Of a stretch of DNA of 64,000 nucleotides, positions 10,033-24,854 are shown piece after piece (the first letter of the stretch is position 1; the number at the start of each line of letters is the position of its first letter). The position numbers and the translations under genes are program-made. Source of the DNA: Citrobacter werkmanii NBRC 105721 (GTDB taxonomy: Bacteria; Pseudomonadota; Gammaproteobacteria; Enterobacterales; Enterobacteriaceae); NCBI GenBank assembly GCA_000759755.1, contig BBMW01000007.1:405009-469008 (forward strand), read 5' to 3'. Below the pieces are notes generated by a model. The model ran no database searches and had not been told where the DNA came from. It saw nothing but the letters and a program-made list of their open reading frames with translations.

Positions 10033-10260
10033 TTACTCGTAAGGTCCATGGTGAATGTCGAGCGGTAACAGCAGCGTATCAAACACCAGCGAAAACGGCA
10101 GGCCGAGGATGGTGACGTAGCGCCATGCGGAATCCCGGACATCCCACTGTACGCCTGGATAGTATTGGTTGCCGTGCCCTTGTCCTGGGATGGTCCGGCT
10201 AATAATGCTGCCGCATCCGCTCAGGAACAAGACCATTATCGCCACTGCCACTATTCGCAT
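10033..10260 (-). CDS. yceK: YceK lipoprotein
   Basis: This is a 75-residue lipoprotein with the lipobox LSGC (Cys16) and a mature part close to E. coli YceK (SIISRTIPGQGHGNQYYPGV, DTLLLPLDIHHGPYE). The family (DUF1375) is predicted to be an envelope lipoprotein of unknown function. A start four codons earlier exists; the ATG at 10260 gives the E. coli length and follows GGGGTACC. It abuts msyB tail to tail and lies downstream of opgGH, separated from it by a terminator. Confidence 0.9.
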   Translation of the reverse strand: MRIVAVAIMVLFLSGCGSIISRTIPGQGHGNQYYPGVQWDVRDSAWRYVTILGLPFSLVFDTLLLPLDIHHGPYE

Positions 10261-10290
10261 CTGGTACCCCATGACTCTTTTTATTAAGTA

Positions 10291-10321
10291 TAAAAAAATA
10301 CCGGCACCAGGCCGGTATTTT
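10291..10321 (-). terminator. Rho-independent terminator of opgGH
   Basis: AAAATACCGG (10295-10304) pairs with CCGGTATTTT (10312-10321). Read leftward, the stem is followed by a run of T, in the direction of opgH transcription. Confidence 0.85.
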
Positions 10322-10336
10322 CACATTACAGAACGC

Positions 10337-14516
<4,180 letters not shown>

Positions 14517-14663
14517 TCATGCTTTAAGCAGCTTTGTCTGCTGTTTTCACTTTGCGTGCTTATCCTGGAGACAGGTTGTTGGACTTCGTGTAGGGTTGGC
14601 CTCGAATGTAACCATTATTCGTCTTAGGGATAAGACGAAAAGTCTGAGAATACGTAACTGTCT

Positions 14664-15824
14664 ATGAGCTCTGTATCACCACCACGTGAATATTTTCTTG
14701 ACTCCATCCGTGCCTGGCTAATGTTGTTAGGGATCCCCTTCCATATTTCTCTGATCTATTCCACCCATACCTGGCACGTGAACAGCGCAGAGCCATCGTG
14801 GTGGTTGACCCTTTTTAACGATTTTATCCATGCATTTCGCATGCAGGTCTTCTTTGTTATTTCGGGTTACTTTTCGTACATGTTATTTTTGCGCTATCCG
14901 CTAAAGCGGTGGTGGAAAGTACGTGTAGAACGCGTGGGAATCCCCATGCTGACGGCGATTCCATTGCTGACGCTGCCGCAATTTATCATGCTGCAATACG
15001 TGAAGGGCAAAGCAGACAGCTGGCATACTCTCAGCGGGTACGAAAAGTACAACACGCTGGCCTGGGAGCTTATTTCCCATCTGTGGTTTTTACTGGTTCT
15101 GGTGGTTTTAACGACCGTAAGCATGTGGGTATTTACCCAGATGAAAAATAAGACAATGCGTAGCGAAGGGGCTAACCCCTCTTCTGTGTCGATGAGCAAA
15201 TTAACGCTGATTTTTATTTTATTGGGTATCGGTTATGCCGCCGTCAGGAGGGCGATTTTCATCCTCTACCCTTCAATTCTCAGCGATGGCATGTTTAATT
15301 TTATTGTTATGCAAACGCTGTTCTATGTGCCTTTCTTTATGCTCGGCGCACTGGCGTTTATCAATCCTACTCTGAAAGCGCTGTTTACCACGCCATCGCG
15401 CGGCTGCACGATAGGCGCAGCATTGGCGTTTGTCGCGTACCTGCTTAATCAACGTTATGGCAATGGCGATGCGTGGATGTATGAAACCGAATACGTCATC
15501 ACCATGGTCATGGGGCTGTGGATGGTGAACGTCGTCTTTTCGCTTGGTCACCGTTTGTTGAATTTCCAGTCGGCTCGCGTGACCTATTTTGTCAACGCAT
15601 CGCTGTTTATCTATTTAGTGCATCACCCTTTGACGCTGTTTTTTGGCGCGTATATCACACCGCATATCTCATCGAATCTGCTGGGCTTTTTCTGCGGCCT
15701 GCTGTTTGTGGTCGGGATTGCGGTGATACTGTACGAAATCCATTTACGCATACCGGTGCTGAAGTTTCTCTTCTCGGGTAAACCGCCCGTTAAGCAAGAT
15801 AAAAATAAAGCTGTGGCCGGTTAA
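14664..15824 (+). CDS. opgC: Glucans biosynthesis protein C (succinyl substitution)
   Basis: OpgC (MdoC) is a polytopic inner-membrane acyltransferase-3 protein that adds succinyl groups to periplasmic glucans. The 386 residues hold about ten helices and the family landmarks [34 protein letters not shown] and [12 protein letters not shown]. The length matches E. coli (385). The ribosome site is weak. It is transcribed away from opgGH, as in E. coli. Confidence 0.94.
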   Translation: MSSVSPPREYFLDSIRAWLMLLGIPFHISLIYSTHTWHVNSAEPSWWLTLFNDFIHAFRMQVFFVISGYFSYMLFLRYPLKRWWKVRVERVGIPMLTAIPLLTLPQFIMLQYVKGKADSWHTLSGYEKYNTLAWELISHLWFLLVLVVLTTVSMWVFTQMKNKTMRSEGANPSSVSMSKLTLIFILLGIGYAAVRRAIFILYPSILSDGMFNFIVMQTLFYVPFFMLGALAFINPTLKALFTTPSRGCTIGAALAFVAYLLNQRYGNGDAWMYETEYVITMVMGLWMVNVVFSLGHRLLNFQSARVTYFVNASLFIYLVHHPLTLFFGAYITPHISSNLLGFFCGLLFVVGIAVILYEIHLRIPVLKFLFSGKPPVKQDKNKAVAG

Positions 15825-15844
15825 TTTTTCTCTCATTACGTGGT

Positions 15845-17266
15845 TCAGAGCAGCCACTCAATGGGTAACACAGATGCAAGCTTCACCAGAACCCGCTTCC
15901 AGAATCCTGTGGCGGGTTCTTTTTTCAGTACCTGTTCGCTGCCGGAAGCGCGATCCACCCAATTAATTCTGCCCCAGCGGTCGAGGCGTAGTTGCCAGGC
16001 CATGTCACGCTGGCTCTGCATAAAACGTTTATGGATCACTTCAGCCAGCACTTCACTCTCAATCACAAACCCCATTTCCGTATTAAGCAGCGTTGAACGG
16101 GGATCAAAATTAAGCGAGCCGATAAATACTTTTCGGCCGTCAATACTGAAGGTTTTTGCATGCAGGCTGGACCCTGAATTACCGGTTAATCCGCGGTCGT
16201 GGACCACTGAAACGTGTTCGCGGGTAGGTTTAAGTTCGTATAATTCTACGCCGTAGCGCAGCAGTTTCTTTCGCCATCGCGCATAGCCCGCATGAACAAT
16301 AGCCACATCATTCGCCGCCAGCGAATTGGTTAAAATAGCAATCTTGACGCCTTTCCTTACCATTCTCAAAAGCTGTGCTACCCCGGCGCGAGTTGGCACA
16401 AAGTAGGCGGAAATAATATCAATTCGCTCGCCAGGCGACCCCATCACATCAAACAAACGCTGCGGTAATAACGAATGGCGCGGCGCTTTCCCTTCACCTT
16501 TGGCTGGATCATCACTCAGCAAACGCGTTTTCGCCCAAATCAGCGGCAGCGACTGTTGATCAAGACTGGTCATAAACTGGCTGGTCTCCAGCTTGTGCAG
16601 ATAGCGGCGAGTAATATCATCGTTATACCAGGATTCAGGCAGTTCGATACGCTGCAAGGAATCTGACTCCGACATCTCAAGTACGTTTTGTAACGTTGAA
16701 ACAGAACGGCAGTGCCAGTAACGCTCAAAATCATCCGCAACATCTTTGACAACTGGCCCAATAGCCATGACGTCCAGATCGGAAAACAGCGGTTGCTCAC
16801 CCGCCCCAAAATAGGCATCACCAATATTACGCCCGCCCACGATGGTCACCACACCGTCAGCGGTATAACTTTTATTGTGCATACGCCGATTAAGCCGGGC
16901 AAAATCGGTCAAATAGCCGAGGGCGCGCAGGATACGAAAGGAAAAGGGATTAAACAGACGAACTTGTATATTAGGATGGCTGTCCAGTAGCCGCAGCGTG
17001 TCATCAAGACCCGGCGTGTTGTTGTCATCCAACAGCAAGCGGACCTTCACTCCACGTTTCGCCGCCGCCAACAGAACTGAAAACAGCAATAGCCCGGACA
17101 TATCGTTCTCCCAGATGTAGTACTGCACATCCAGTGTACGTTCCGCCATTTCTGTTAGCCGATAACGAGCAGCAAAGGCATCCAGGCTGTCACCCAACGT
17201 AAGAATGCCACAGTCTCCAGGGTGGTTAGCGCAAAGTGGCGTGATAGCCCGCTCAAGTCGTGTCAT
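15845..17266 (-). CDS. clsC: Cardiolipin synthase C
   Basis: ClsC (YmdC) makes cardiolipin from phosphatidylglycerol and phosphatidylethanolamine in the inner membrane. It belongs to the phospholipase D superfamily. The two HKD active sites are visible: HNKSYTADG and HAKTFSIDG, each followed by the G-rich strand GGRNIGD or GSLNFDPRS. The 473 residues equal E. coli ClsC. Its start overlaps the ymdB stop by four bases (ATGA), and full ClsC activity in E. coli needs co-expression of ymdB, so this coupling is functionally meaningful. Confidence 0.95.
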   Translation of the reverse strand: MTRLERAITPLCANHPGDCGILTLGDSLDAFAARYRLTEMAERTLDVQYYIWENDMSGLLLFSVLLAAAKRGVKVRLLLDDNNTPGLDDTLRLLDSHPNIQVRLFNPFSFRILRALGYLTDFARLNRRMHNKSYTADGVVTIVGGRNIGDAYFGAGEQPLFSDLDVMAIGPVVKDVADDFERYWHCRSVSTLQNVLEMSESDSLQRIELPESWYNDDITRRYLHKLETSQFMTSLDQQSLPLIWAKTRLLSDDPAKGEGKAPRHSLLPQRLFDVMGSPGERIDIISAYFVPTRAGVAQLLRMVRKGVKIAILTNSLAANDVAIVHAGYARWRKKLLRYGVELYELKPTREHVSVVHDRGLTGNSGSSLHAKTFSIDGRKVFIGSLNFDPRSTLLNTEMGFVIESEVLAEVIHKRFMQSQRDMAWQLRLDRWGRINWVDRASGSEQVLKKEPATGFWKRVLVKLASVLPIEWLL

Positions 17267-17808
17267 ATCAGTCCGTTATTGTCACCTTGCTGGGCAAGTA
17301 GTCTCTTGTAGAGTTGAGCGTTTTCTTCGTCAAAACAAACAAAGTATATTTGATCTGGAAGCGTACGACGGGTAATAAATTTCAACACCGTGTTTACCGC
17401 GATTTCTGCCGCTGCTGCGCGGGGATATCCGTAGGCTCCGGTACTGATTGCCGGAAATGCAATGGATTGATACCCATTGGCCAGGGCCAGTTGCAGCGTA
17501 TTCAGATAGGCCTCTTCGAGACGTTCAGCCTCATGATGCTCTCCACCTTGCCAGACGGGTCCTACGGTATGAATAACCGCTTTTGCAGGAAGTGCCCCCG
17601 CCAGCGTGATAACGGCATGCCCGGTCGGGCATTGTCCCTGTTGCTGAATAACCTGTTTACACGCCTCCAACAATGCAGGTCCGGCAGCGCGGTGGATCGC
17701 GCCATCAACACCACCACCTCCCAGTAGAGTTGAATTCGCCGCGTTGACAATCACATCAACTGCGATCGTCGTAATATCGCCGTGTAACACATGCACGCGT
17801 GATTGCAT
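17263..17808 (-). CDS. ymdB: Macrodomain O-acetyl-ADP-ribose deacetylase YmdB
   Basis: YmdB is a cytoplasmic macrodomain protein that hydrolyses O-acetyl-ADP-ribose, modulates RNase III in E. coli and supports ClsC. The macrodomain core is clear: [18 protein letters not shown], then a [15 protein letters not shown] loop, then [14 protein letters not shown]. The ATG at 17808 follows CAGGGGAAG and gives 181 residues; E. coli has 177. A start seven codons upstream is less likely. It is first in the ymdB-clsC pair. Confidence 0.93.
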   Translation of the reverse strand: MQSRVHVLHGDITTIAVDVIVNAANSTLLGGGGVDGAIHRAAGPALLEACKQVIQQQGQCPTGHAVITLAGALPAKAVIHTVGPVWQGGEHHEAERLEEAYLNTLQLALANGYQSIAFPAISTGAYGYPRAAAAEIAVNTVLKFITRRTLPDQIYFVCFDEENAQLYKRLLAQQGDNNGLI

Positions 17809-17908
17809 AACTTCCCCCTGACAAAACACGATTCGTTAAGTGTACAGCAGGGTTTTCCTTGAAATCTCACTTTTTAACCACAAGTTTGCATGTCTAAGCC
17901 AGAATGGT

Positions 17909-18229
17909 TCATTTATATTCAATGTTCAGAATTGCCATGTTTTTCTGTTCATTGAGGTAATGCATTTTCACAGTGGCAATTTGCTGCACATTCTGAGGGG
18001 CTGTCGTGACCTGTTGATGATTGTAGAGGGTATTACGGGTAGAGCCATTACGTATACAAGACAATTCGATCTGTTGTTGTCGAGTGCTAACGTCGCAGGG
18101 CGCTTCAACTATTGCACCGCGAAAATGAATAACCCCGCCAGACGAGATTTGCTGTGCCACTGCGGGGAGAGTAAAAAAAGATAACGTACAAAAACTGGCG
18201 CTAAAAATACGTTTAAAAAATGTACACAT
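17909..18229 (-). CDS. ymdA: Fimbrial-like secreted protein YmdA
   Basis: This 106-residue protein lies between csgC and ymdB, the position of E. coli ymdA. It has a signal peptide (to about residue 25, PAVAQQ) and a fragment resembling type 1 pilin N-termini (SGGVIHFRGAIVEAPCDV), including a Cys pair (CDV and ELSCIRN) that could form the pilin disulfide. GAGGA precedes the ATG by seven bases. It is too short to be a complete pilin with donor strand. The function is unknown and no role in curli is established. Confidence 0.8.
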   Translation of the reverse strand: MCTFFKRIFSASFCTLSFFTLPAVAQQISSGGVIHFRGAIVEAPCDVSTRQQQIELSCIRNGSTRNTLYNHQQVTTAPQNVQQIATVKMHYLNEQKNMAILNIEYK

Positions 18230-18377
18230 AAAGGTTCCTCAATGATTAGTCATCCTTGAGGGATCTGAATGATCCTTCACCGCTGCGAGCTACGATCAAA
18301 TAAAACGTTGTACGTTTCTATATTCATAGAACAGCACCGCATTCCCAGCCACACCCTTAATGCAAATACAGCAAAAA

Positions 18378-18710
18378 TTATGGCTGACTGGTTGAGTCAG
18401 GCCATTGTTGTGACAGATGCAGAGACTGCCCATCCGAAACGGTAACGATAATTTTGACCGAATCCCCAGGTGAAATATTAAAGCTCAGTTTAGTTAGTTC
18501 AATCGGCCGATTAGCGGGGACCGAAAGGCTTGTTTTCTGCTGCGATTGGCTTTGTCCCCCCTCCCCCTTACGAACGGCAAGAACTTGTACCTCACATACG
18601 CAGGGTTGAGTTAACGTCACCTGTGGAATAATGGTGTACATATCGCCTTGCTGGGTCGTATTGAATGTTATTTGATTTGCCAGCGCGGCAATGAGTAATA
18701 ACGTATGCAT
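18378..18710 (-). CDS. csgC: Curli assembly protein CsgC
   Basis: CsgC is a periplasmic protein with an immunoglobulin-like fold that blocks premature CsgA amyloid formation. The 110 residues match E. coli (QITFNTTQQGDMYTIIP, VSDGQSLHLSQQWP), including the CxC motif (CVCEV) in the mature domain. Two adjacent ATGs are possible; the second (18710) is better spaced from GGGAGA and gives the E. coli length. It follows csgA, from which it is separated by a terminator-like hairpin that should lower its expression. Confidence 0.92.
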   Translation of the reverse strand: MHTLLLIAALANQITFNTTQQGDMYTIIPQVTLTQPCVCEVQVLAVRKGEGGQSQSQQKTSLSVPANRPIELTKLSFNISPGDSVKIIVTVSDGQSLHLSQQWPDSTSQP

Positions 18711-18722
18711 CATATTCTCCCG

Positions 18723-18748
18723 AAAAAAAACAGGGCTCACGCCCTGTT
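18723..18748 (-). terminator. Terminator or attenuator between csgA and csgC
   Basis: AACAGGGC (18729-18736), loop TCAC, GCCCTGTT (18741-18748). Read leftward, it is followed by eight T. It lies after csgA and directly before the csgC ribosome site. Confidence 0.85.
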
Positions 18749-18770
18749 TATTATCAGTCAGAAAACTGAA

Positions 18771-19220
18771 TTAGTGTTGGTTAGCTGTGGCGTTGTTGCC
18801 AAAGCCAACTTGACGAATCAGCACATTGGAATCAGAAGCGGTCTGATTAACCAACGCACCGTTACGGCCACCGAACTGGGTCACGCTAATATCAGCATTT
18901 TTTGCATTCCACTGATCGATAGTGGCGCTGTTCTGGAAGCCAGTCTGTTTCAGGTTAATGGTACTGTCATCAGCACCTTGACCTACAACAGCCCCGTTTC
19001 CACGCCCGTGTTGTGTGATGGTGACATCTGATTTACGCGCATCACTTTGCAGAGCATTCGCTACGTTGCCTGTCCCATATTGGTAGATGCTCATTGAAGA
19101 ATCAGGGCCATAGTTATTACCGCCGCCATGATGATTGCCGCCCCATTGCGGAACAACACCAGCCAGAGCACTGCCAGAAACTACGATTGCTGCGAATGCT
19201 GCCACTTTTAAAAGTTTCAT
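18771..19220 (-). CDS. csgA: Major curlin subunit CsgA
   Basis: CsgA is the secreted amyloid subunit of curli fibres. The 149-residue precursor has a signal peptide (cleaved after GSALA), an N-terminal CsgG-targeting segment (GVVPQWGGNHHGGGNN) and five amyloid repeats of the form S-x5-Q-x4-N-x5-Q, beginning at SSMSIYQYGTGN and ending VLIRQVGFGNNATANQH. The length is two residues below E. coli. It follows csgB by 40 bases in the csgBAC operon. Confidence 0.96.
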   Translation of the reverse strand: MKLLKVAAFAAIVVSGSALAGVVPQWGGNHHGGGNNYGPDSSMSIYQYGTGNVANALQSDARKSDVTITQHGRGNGAVVGQGADDSTINLKQTGFQNSATIDQWNAKNADISVTQFGGRNGALVNQTASDSNVLIRQVGFGNNATANQH

Positions 19221-19260
19221 GGTAAACCCCCATCGGATTGATTTAAAAGTCGTTAATGGA

Positions 19261-19716
19261 TTAGCGTTGAGTTACGCGAATTGCCATATGCGACTGTCTC
19301 TGCACCACAACTGCTGTTTTTTGTGTACCATACTGGGTAATATTTGCTTTATTACCAGAGCCTTTCTGGATAATTACCGCTGTATTACCATAAGAACCTT
19401 GTTTAATACTCGCGTCATTGGAACTACCCACCTGATCAATATATGCAAAGTTATATGATCCCGTCTGGTCTGTTTTCGCCCGGTTACCAGAACCTTCTTG
19501 CGAAATGACCGACAGTAGCTTCGAGCCGCCCTGACGAGTATTTGCACTGTTCGCAGTGCCGACCTGACCAATAATGGCTGCCTGATTAAATGAAGACTTA
19601 CTTAATTCATTTACCGCAAAGTTATATTCTGAATTAGCTAAATCATAACTTGCTGCGGATGCAATCCCAGGCACACCCAGTATTGTAAACATCATAAATA
19701 ACAACTTGTTTTTCAT
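19261..19716 (-). CDS. csgB: Curlin nucleator CsgB
   Basis: CsgB is the minor curlin that nucleates CsgA polymerisation at the outer membrane. The 151 residues have a signal peptide (ending GIASA), repeats such as SFNQAAIIGQVGTANSA, and the Arg-rich fifth repeat QRQSHMAIRVTQR that anchors CsgB to the cell in E. coli. The ATG at 19716 gives the family length; an upstream ATG adds nine unlikely residues. It is first in the csgBAC operon and is activated by CsgD in the family. Confidence 0.96.
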   Translation of the reverse strand: MKNKLLFMMFTILGVPGIASAASYDLANSEYNFAVNELSKSSFNQAAIIGQVGTANSANTRQGGSKLLSVISQEGSGNRAKTDQTGSYNFAYIDQVGSSNDASIKQGSYGNTAVIIQKGSGNKANITQYGTQKTAVVVQRQSHMAIRVTQR

Positions 19717-20478
19717 GTTGTCACCCTGGACCTGGTCGTACATGAAGTTAAATTAGTTACCACTCAAATTGTTGTTAACATGACTTACATTTGTTAACGC
19801 CACGTTACGATGAAGAGTATGTCCGCTGAAACATTTTAAATAACTCACCCGCCAGTGGTATTTTTATATTTGGATTCACCCCAAAGTATTAATTAACAAC
19901 AAACAATACCGTTACCGCCTTGAATTTAATTTCTTTTAAAGCCTTAAGAGTGAATTTCTATGCAGAGGCAGAAAAAGCGCATCCCCCTCCATTTCCGGGC
20001 TTCGTAGCATCGTGCTGCGATAGACATCGGTACAAGTCGTGACAAGCGTCATTTTTTTCAATCTAAAATTGTCCAACTTAAACTCAGGCGAGACAACCTG
20101 AATTCATCAGGAATTCAAAGCCGAAAAATTTTAATTTTTTTTATTTTAAATCAATGATATATTATAATTTGTATGATTTTTTAAATCTATGCAATAAGCC
20201 TAAAATGTACAACTTTACTATCAAATCTAAACTCAATTAAAACCCCAAAATCACATTTTAATATATAAATTTACATTATGTAACATGTTTAACACTTGCT
20301 TTAAGATTTGTAATAGCTAGATTGAAAACAGTTGAAGTCCATTTATTTTGATATTTTTACCCCGTTGGGTCGATATTTTATTTCTACACAGCAGTGCAAC
20401 ATCTGTCAGTACTTCTGGTGCCTCTATTTTAGTAGAGACAGCTGTCAGGTGTGCGACTAAAAAAAGTGGAGTTTCATC
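19717..20478. promoter_or_regulatory. Divergent csgBA / csgD regulatory region
   Basis: About 760 AT-rich bases between csgB and csgD with no gene. A match to the E. coli OmpR site (TTACATTATGTAACATGTTT) lies at 20271-20290. By analogy with E. coli, the csgD transcript starts roughly 150 bases before the ATG, giving a long leader of the kind targeted by small RNAs (OmrA/B, McaS, RprA, GcvB). The exact promoter boxes are inferred, not proven here. Confidence 0.7.
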
Positions 20479-21129
20479 ATGTTTAATGAAGTCCATAGTA
20501 TTCATGGTCATACATTATTGTTGATCACTAAACCTTCGCTGCAGGCAACTGCGTTATTACAGCACTTAAAGCAATCACTGGCGCTAACCGGAAAATTGCA
20601 TAATATTCAACGATCTCTGGATGATATTTCCTCCAGCTGCATTGTTTTAATGGATATGATGGAGGCAGATAAAAAACTGATCCATTACTGGCAAGATAAT
20701 TTGAGCAGAAAAAACAACAATATAAAGACTTTATTGTTGAATACCCCAGATGATTATCCCTATCGGGATATTGAAAACTGGCCGCATATCAATGGTGTAT
20801 TTTACGCAACCGAAGATGAACAACGTGTAGTCAGCGGCTTGCAAGGTGTGCTGCGCGGCGAATGCTACTTTTCGCAAAAGCTCGCCAGCTACCTGATCAC
20901 ACATTCCGGTAACTATCGTTACAACAGCACGGAGTCGGCATTACTGACTCACCGTGAAAAAGAGATCCTTAATAAATTACGTATCGGTGCCTCAAATATT
21001 GAAATCGCGCGCTCACTATTTATCAGTGAAAATACGGTGAAAACACATCTTTATAACCTTTTCAAAAAGATAGCTGTCAAAAATCGTACGCAGGCGGTTT
21101 CGTGGGCCAATGATAACCTCAGGCGATAA
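20479..21129 (+). CDS. csgD: Biofilm master regulator CsgD
   Basis: CsgD is a LuxR-family transcription factor that activates csgBAC and cellulose genes (dgcC). The 216 residues, exactly the E. coli length, comprise an N-terminal receiver-like domain lacking the full phosphoacceptor set, and a C-terminal helix-turn-helix ([32 protein letters not shown]). GTGGAG precedes the ATG. It is first in csgDEFG, and csgE starts four bases after its stop. Confidence 0.96.
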   Translation: MFNEVHSIHGHTLLLITKPSLQATALLQHLKQSLALTGKLHNIQRSLDDISSSCIVLMDMMEADKKLIHYWQDNLSRKNNNIKTLLLNTPDDYPYRDIENWPHINGVFYATEDEQRVVSGLQGVLRGECYFSQKLASYLITHSGNYRYNSTESALLTHREKEILNKLRIGASNIEIARSLFISENTVKTHLYNLFKKIAVKNRTQAVSWANDNLRR

Positions 21130-21133
21130 AGCC

Positions 21134-21526
21134 ATGAAACGCTATTTGACCTGGATTGTGGCAGCAAATTTAGTCCTTGCTGCCGGGAATCTACACGCGG
21201 CTGTAGAAGTGGAGGTTCCCGGACTATTGACTGACCACACGGTCTCTTCCATTGGCCATGATTTTTATAGGGCCTTTAGTGACAAGTGGGAAAGCGAGTA
21301 CACAGGAAACTTAACCATTAATGAAAGGCCCAGTGCACGTTGGGGAAGTTGGATTACTATAACGGTCAATCAGGACGTTATCTTCCAGACCTTTTTATTC
21401 CCGACGAAAAGAGACTTCGACAAAATAGTGGTCTTCGCATTGGCAGAAACTGAGGAAGCATTAAATCGCCGGCAAATAGATCAAACACTATTAAGCACAA
21501 GCGATTTAGCGCGTGATGAATTCTAA
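21134..21526 (+). CDS. csgE: Curli assembly/transport component CsgE
   Basis: CsgE is a periplasmic adaptor that caps the CsgG pore and directs curlin secretion. The 130-residue precursor has a signal peptide (to about residue 22, NLHAA) and the conserved mature part [23 protein letters not shown], with the C-terminus DLARDEF. The ATG at 21134 follows the csgD stop by four bases. An ATG at 21110 inside csgD gives no signal peptide at the right place and is rejected. Confidence 0.95.
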   Translation: MKRYLTWIVAANLVLAAGNLHAAVEVEVPGLLTDHTVSSIGHDFYRAFSDKWESEYTGNLTINERPSARWGSWITITVNQDVIFQTFLFPTKRDFDKIVVFALAETEEALNRRQIDQTLLSTSDLARDEF

Positions 21527-21551
21527 AACATGATTTTGTCCGGAGGCTTTC

Positions 21552-21965
21552 ATGCGTGTCAAACATGCAGTGGTTTTGCTCATGCTAATTTCACCATTAA
21601 GTTGGGCCGGAAACATGACGTTCCAGTTCCGCAACCCAAACTTTGGTGGCAATCCAAACAACGGTTCTTTTTTATTAAATAGCGCCCAGGCGCAGAACTC
21701 GTATAAAGATCCGAGTGGTGATGATTTCGGGGTTGAAGTCCCATCAGCACTGGATAATTTTACTCAAGCTATTCAGTCGCAAATACTCGGTGGTTTACTC
21801 ACTAATATCAATACCGGTAAACCGGGGAGGATGGTAACCAATGATTTTATCATTGATATCGCCAACCGGGATGGGCAACTGCAATTGAATGTCACGGACA
21901 GGAAAACAGGGAAAACGTCGACTATTGAAGTTTCGGGTTTGCAAAATCAGTCAACCGATTTCTAA
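21552..21965 (+). CDS. csgF: Curli assembly/transport component CsgF
   Basis: CsgF binds the outer end of the CsgG pore and couples secretion to CsgB-dependent nucleation. The 137-residue precursor has a signal peptide (PLSWA cut before [14 protein letters not shown]). The N-terminus of the mature protein, the pore-inserting segment, is conserved. CGGAGG lies just before the ATG. It sits between csgE and csgG in the usual operon order. Confidence 0.95.
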   Translation: MRVKHAVVLLMLISPLSWAGNMTFQFRNPNFGGNPNNGSFLLNSAQAQNSYKDPSGDDFGVEVPSALDNFTQAIQSQILGGLLTNINTGKPGRMVTNDFIIDIANRDGQLQLNVTDRKTGKTSTIEVSGLQNQSTDF

Positions 21966-21990
21966 ATTATAGCCACGAAAGGAAAAAATC

Positions 21991-22824
21991 ATGCAGCGCT
22001 TACTTATCATGGTGGCAGTAATTTTACTCAGCGGATGCTTAACCGCCCCGCCTCAAGAGGCCGCTAAGCCGACGTTAATGCCCCGAGCCCAAAGCTATAA
22101 AGATTTGACGCATCTACCTATGCCTACAGGTAAGATATTTGTGTCGGTATACAACATTCAGGATGAGACTGGCCAGTTTAAACCTTACCCGGCAAGTAAC
22201 TTCTCTACCGCCGTTCCGCAAAGCGCCACGGCTATGCTCGTCACCGCATTGAAAGATTCTCGTTGGTTCGTCCCGCTGGAACGTCAGGGGTTACAGAACT
22301 TGCTTAACGAACGAAAAATCATTCGCGCGGCTCAGGAAAACGGTACGGTTGCCATTAATAACCGGATCCCACTCCAGTCCCTGACCGCTGCAAACGTCAT
22401 GGTGGAAGGGTCAATTATCGGTTATGAAAGCAACGTTAAATCAGGGGGAGTCGGCGCGCGCTATTTCGGTATTGGCGCCGATACGCAATACCAGCTTGAC
22501 CAGATAGCGGTAAACCTGCGCGTGGTTAACGTCAGTACCGGTGAAATCCTCTCATCGGTGAATACCAGCAAAACCATTCTGTCTTATGAAGTGCAGGCTG
22601 GGGTGTTCCGCTTCATTGACTACCAGCGTCTGTTGGAGGGTGAAATTGGTTATACCTCTAACGAACCGGTTATGCTTTGCCTGATGTCAGCAATTGAAAC
22701 CGGCGTTATCTTCCTGATTAATGACGGGATAGATCGCGGATTGTGGGATTTGCAGGATAAGAAACAAGTTGATAATGACATCTTGGTTAAATACCGCCAT
22801 ATGTCGGTACCGCCAGAATCCTGA
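21991..22824 (+). CDS. csgG: Curli secretion channel CsgG
   Basis: CsgG is an outer-membrane lipoprotein that forms the nonameric curli export pore. The 277 residues start with a lipoprotein signal (lipobox LSGC, Cys16) and include the central constriction segment (FKPYPASNFSTAVPQSAT, with the Tyr-Asn-Phe trio) and the VEGSIIGYESNVKSGGVGARYFGIG region. The length equals that of E. coli. A strong terminator follows. Confidence 0.96.
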   Translation: MQRLLIMVAVILLSGCLTAPPQEAAKPTLMPRAQSYKDLTHLPMPTGKIFVSVYNIQDETGQFKPYPASNFSTAVPQSATAMLVTALKDSRWFVPLERQGLQNLLNERKIIRAAQENGTVAINNRIPLQSLTAANVMVEGSIIGYESNVKSGGVGARYFGIGADTQYQLDQIAVNLRVVNVSTGEILSSVNTSKTILSYEVQAGVFRFIDYQRLLEGEIGYTSNEPVMLCLMSAIETGVIFLINDGIDRGLWDLQDKKQVDNDILVKYRHMSVPPES

Positions 22825-22840
22825 TAGATCGTTACGGCAT

Positions 22841-22870
22841 AAAAAGCGTGAGGGGATCCTCACGCTTTTT
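22841..22870. terminator. Bidirectional terminator between csgG and ycdZ
   Basis: AAAAAGCGTGAGG (22841-22853), loop GGAT, CCTCACGCTTTTT (22858-22870). The stem overlaps the ycdZ stop codon and serves both convergent genes. Confidence 0.9.
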
Positions 22871-23351
22871 ATTTATTGGTCAACGTCGGCGATATCCGAC
22901 TTTCACGGCGTGACGCCAGCCACAATCCGCTATTTTTCATCGCATAGCCGAATACCAGGCCCAACGCCAAAGATGGCACGACCAGTCGCCAGTCTCCCTG
23001 CCCTGCAAACGTTGCACAAGCACCAATAAATGTGCCCGGCACAAATGAAAGCAACCATTGCTTTGCCTGTATACACATCATAAACGCGACAATTCCCGTC
23101 ATGACATAGCCAACAATATCCATATGTGGGGCAAGCGCACTGCCGTTAATAATCACCAACGCCCACACAACACCGCTTAGCAGCGTACACGCCGAGATCC
23201 ACAGCCCTTTCAACCCACCTTGCGGACAGGCAAAGTAGGCTGTGCAGCCCAGAAAACCAGCCCAGCTGAGTAAACCGAGAGAAACGGCCACCCATCCCCA
23301 GATCCCGGAGAGAATGCCCGTTGTGATTGCAATTGAGAGAAGTATATTCAT
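22869..23351 (-). CDS. ycdZ: DUF1097 inner-membrane protein YcdZ
   Basis: This is a 160-residue membrane protein with about five hydrophobic helices, close to E. coli YcdZ (MNILLSIAITTGILSGIWGW, FVPGTFIGACATFAGQGDW). DUF1097 has no assigned activity. The ATG at 23351 matches the E. coli start; a start 16 codons upstream adds unlikely residues. It ends inside the shared terminator with csgG. Confidence 0.9.
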   Translation of the reverse strand: MNILLSIAITTGILSGIWGWVAVSLGLLSWAGFLGCTAYFACPQGGLKGLWISACTLLSGVVWALVIINGSALAPHMDIVGYVMTGIVAFMMCIQAKQWLLSFVPGTFIGACATFAGQGDWRLVVPSLALGLVFGYAMKNSGLWLASRRESRISPTLTNK

Positions 23352-23452
23352 GCCGCGCATCTTAGCAGAAAAACGGCATGGGAATGCGATCGCGCACACA
23401 ATTTATGCAAGTTGATAAATTGAGTTGCAGTTTAATGTGATTAAAATCACAT

Positions 23453-24007
23453 TTATTCGTCTGTATCTTCCTGCAATTCGTCCCACATCGCACCAATCGC
23501 ATCGCGCGTCAGAGGCGCTATAGTACGCCAGAATGGGGTATTCGCATGCGCTTCAACTTTCCCCAGAAACGTGCCGCACCAGGGTAACAGGTAGTCCACA
23601 AACAAGGTTTCAAGCGCTTCGCTTTCATCTTCCGCAGACTGATCTTCAAGCCATGAAGCCGCCAGCAACAGCGTGCCAATATGATCTGCCGGCGTATCTG
23701 CCAGCGGCATTCCCCGGGCAGAAAGGAATGCACGCACATCCGATTCTTTCGCCCCTTCTACCCAGGCGCTACGATAAGGCGGCACCGCACAATCGTCTCC
23801 CACAAATAACGCGTTGTAATCCGCAGCCAACTGAGGCATATCGCAACTCTTCTGCAGACGAGCCAACAGTTCGTCCTGTTCCAGCGGCCAGTTGGCGGAA
23901 AGTTTACCTTCGCTAATCAGGGTAAACAGAGGAACCAGTATAGGGTCCTGAGGTTGGCGGTAAAACAGCGAGCCCAGTACACGACACAGGATAGAAAACT
24001 CGTTCAT
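23453..24007 (-). CDS. ycdY: TorD-family chaperone YcdY
   Basis: YcdY is a cytoplasmic all-helical chaperone of the TorD/DmsD family that in E. coli stimulates the phosphatase YcdX and affects swarming. The 184 residues equal the E. coli length, with the family segments VPPYRSAWVEGA and ADHIGTLLLAASWL. It lies 23 bases after ycdX in the same direction, which fits its role as the YcdX chaperone. Confidence 0.93.
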   Translation of the reverse strand: MNEFSILCRVLGSLFYRQPQDPILVPLFTLISEGKLSANWPLEQDELLARLQKSCDMPQLAADYNALFVGDDCAVPPYRSAWVEGAKESDVRAFLSARGMPLADTPADHIGTLLLAASWLEDQSAEDESEALETLFVDYLLPWCGTFLGKVEAHANTPFWRTIAPLTRDAIGAMWDELQEDTDE

Positions 24008-24030
24008 TGATATATTCCAGTTAGTAACAA

Positions 24031-24783
<753 letters not shown>

Positions 24784-24830
24784 TCATTTTCCGTCAAGGA
24801 TAGCAGGTATCGCCGCCATTTATTAGCGGA

Positions 24831-24850
24831 AACCCGGCACTTGCCGGGTT
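24831..24850 (-). terminator. Hairpin after ghrA
   Basis: AACCCGGCA (24831-24839) pairs with TGCCGGGTT (24842-24850), directly after the ghrA stop on the leftward strand. The T run is short. Confidence 0.55.
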
Positions 24851-24854
24851 AGCA

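Noticed and set aside
22869-23399. A longer YcdZ starting at 23399
   Set aside because: The extra 16 residues are not in E. coli YcdZ and the signal-like first helix begins at the inner ATG (23351).
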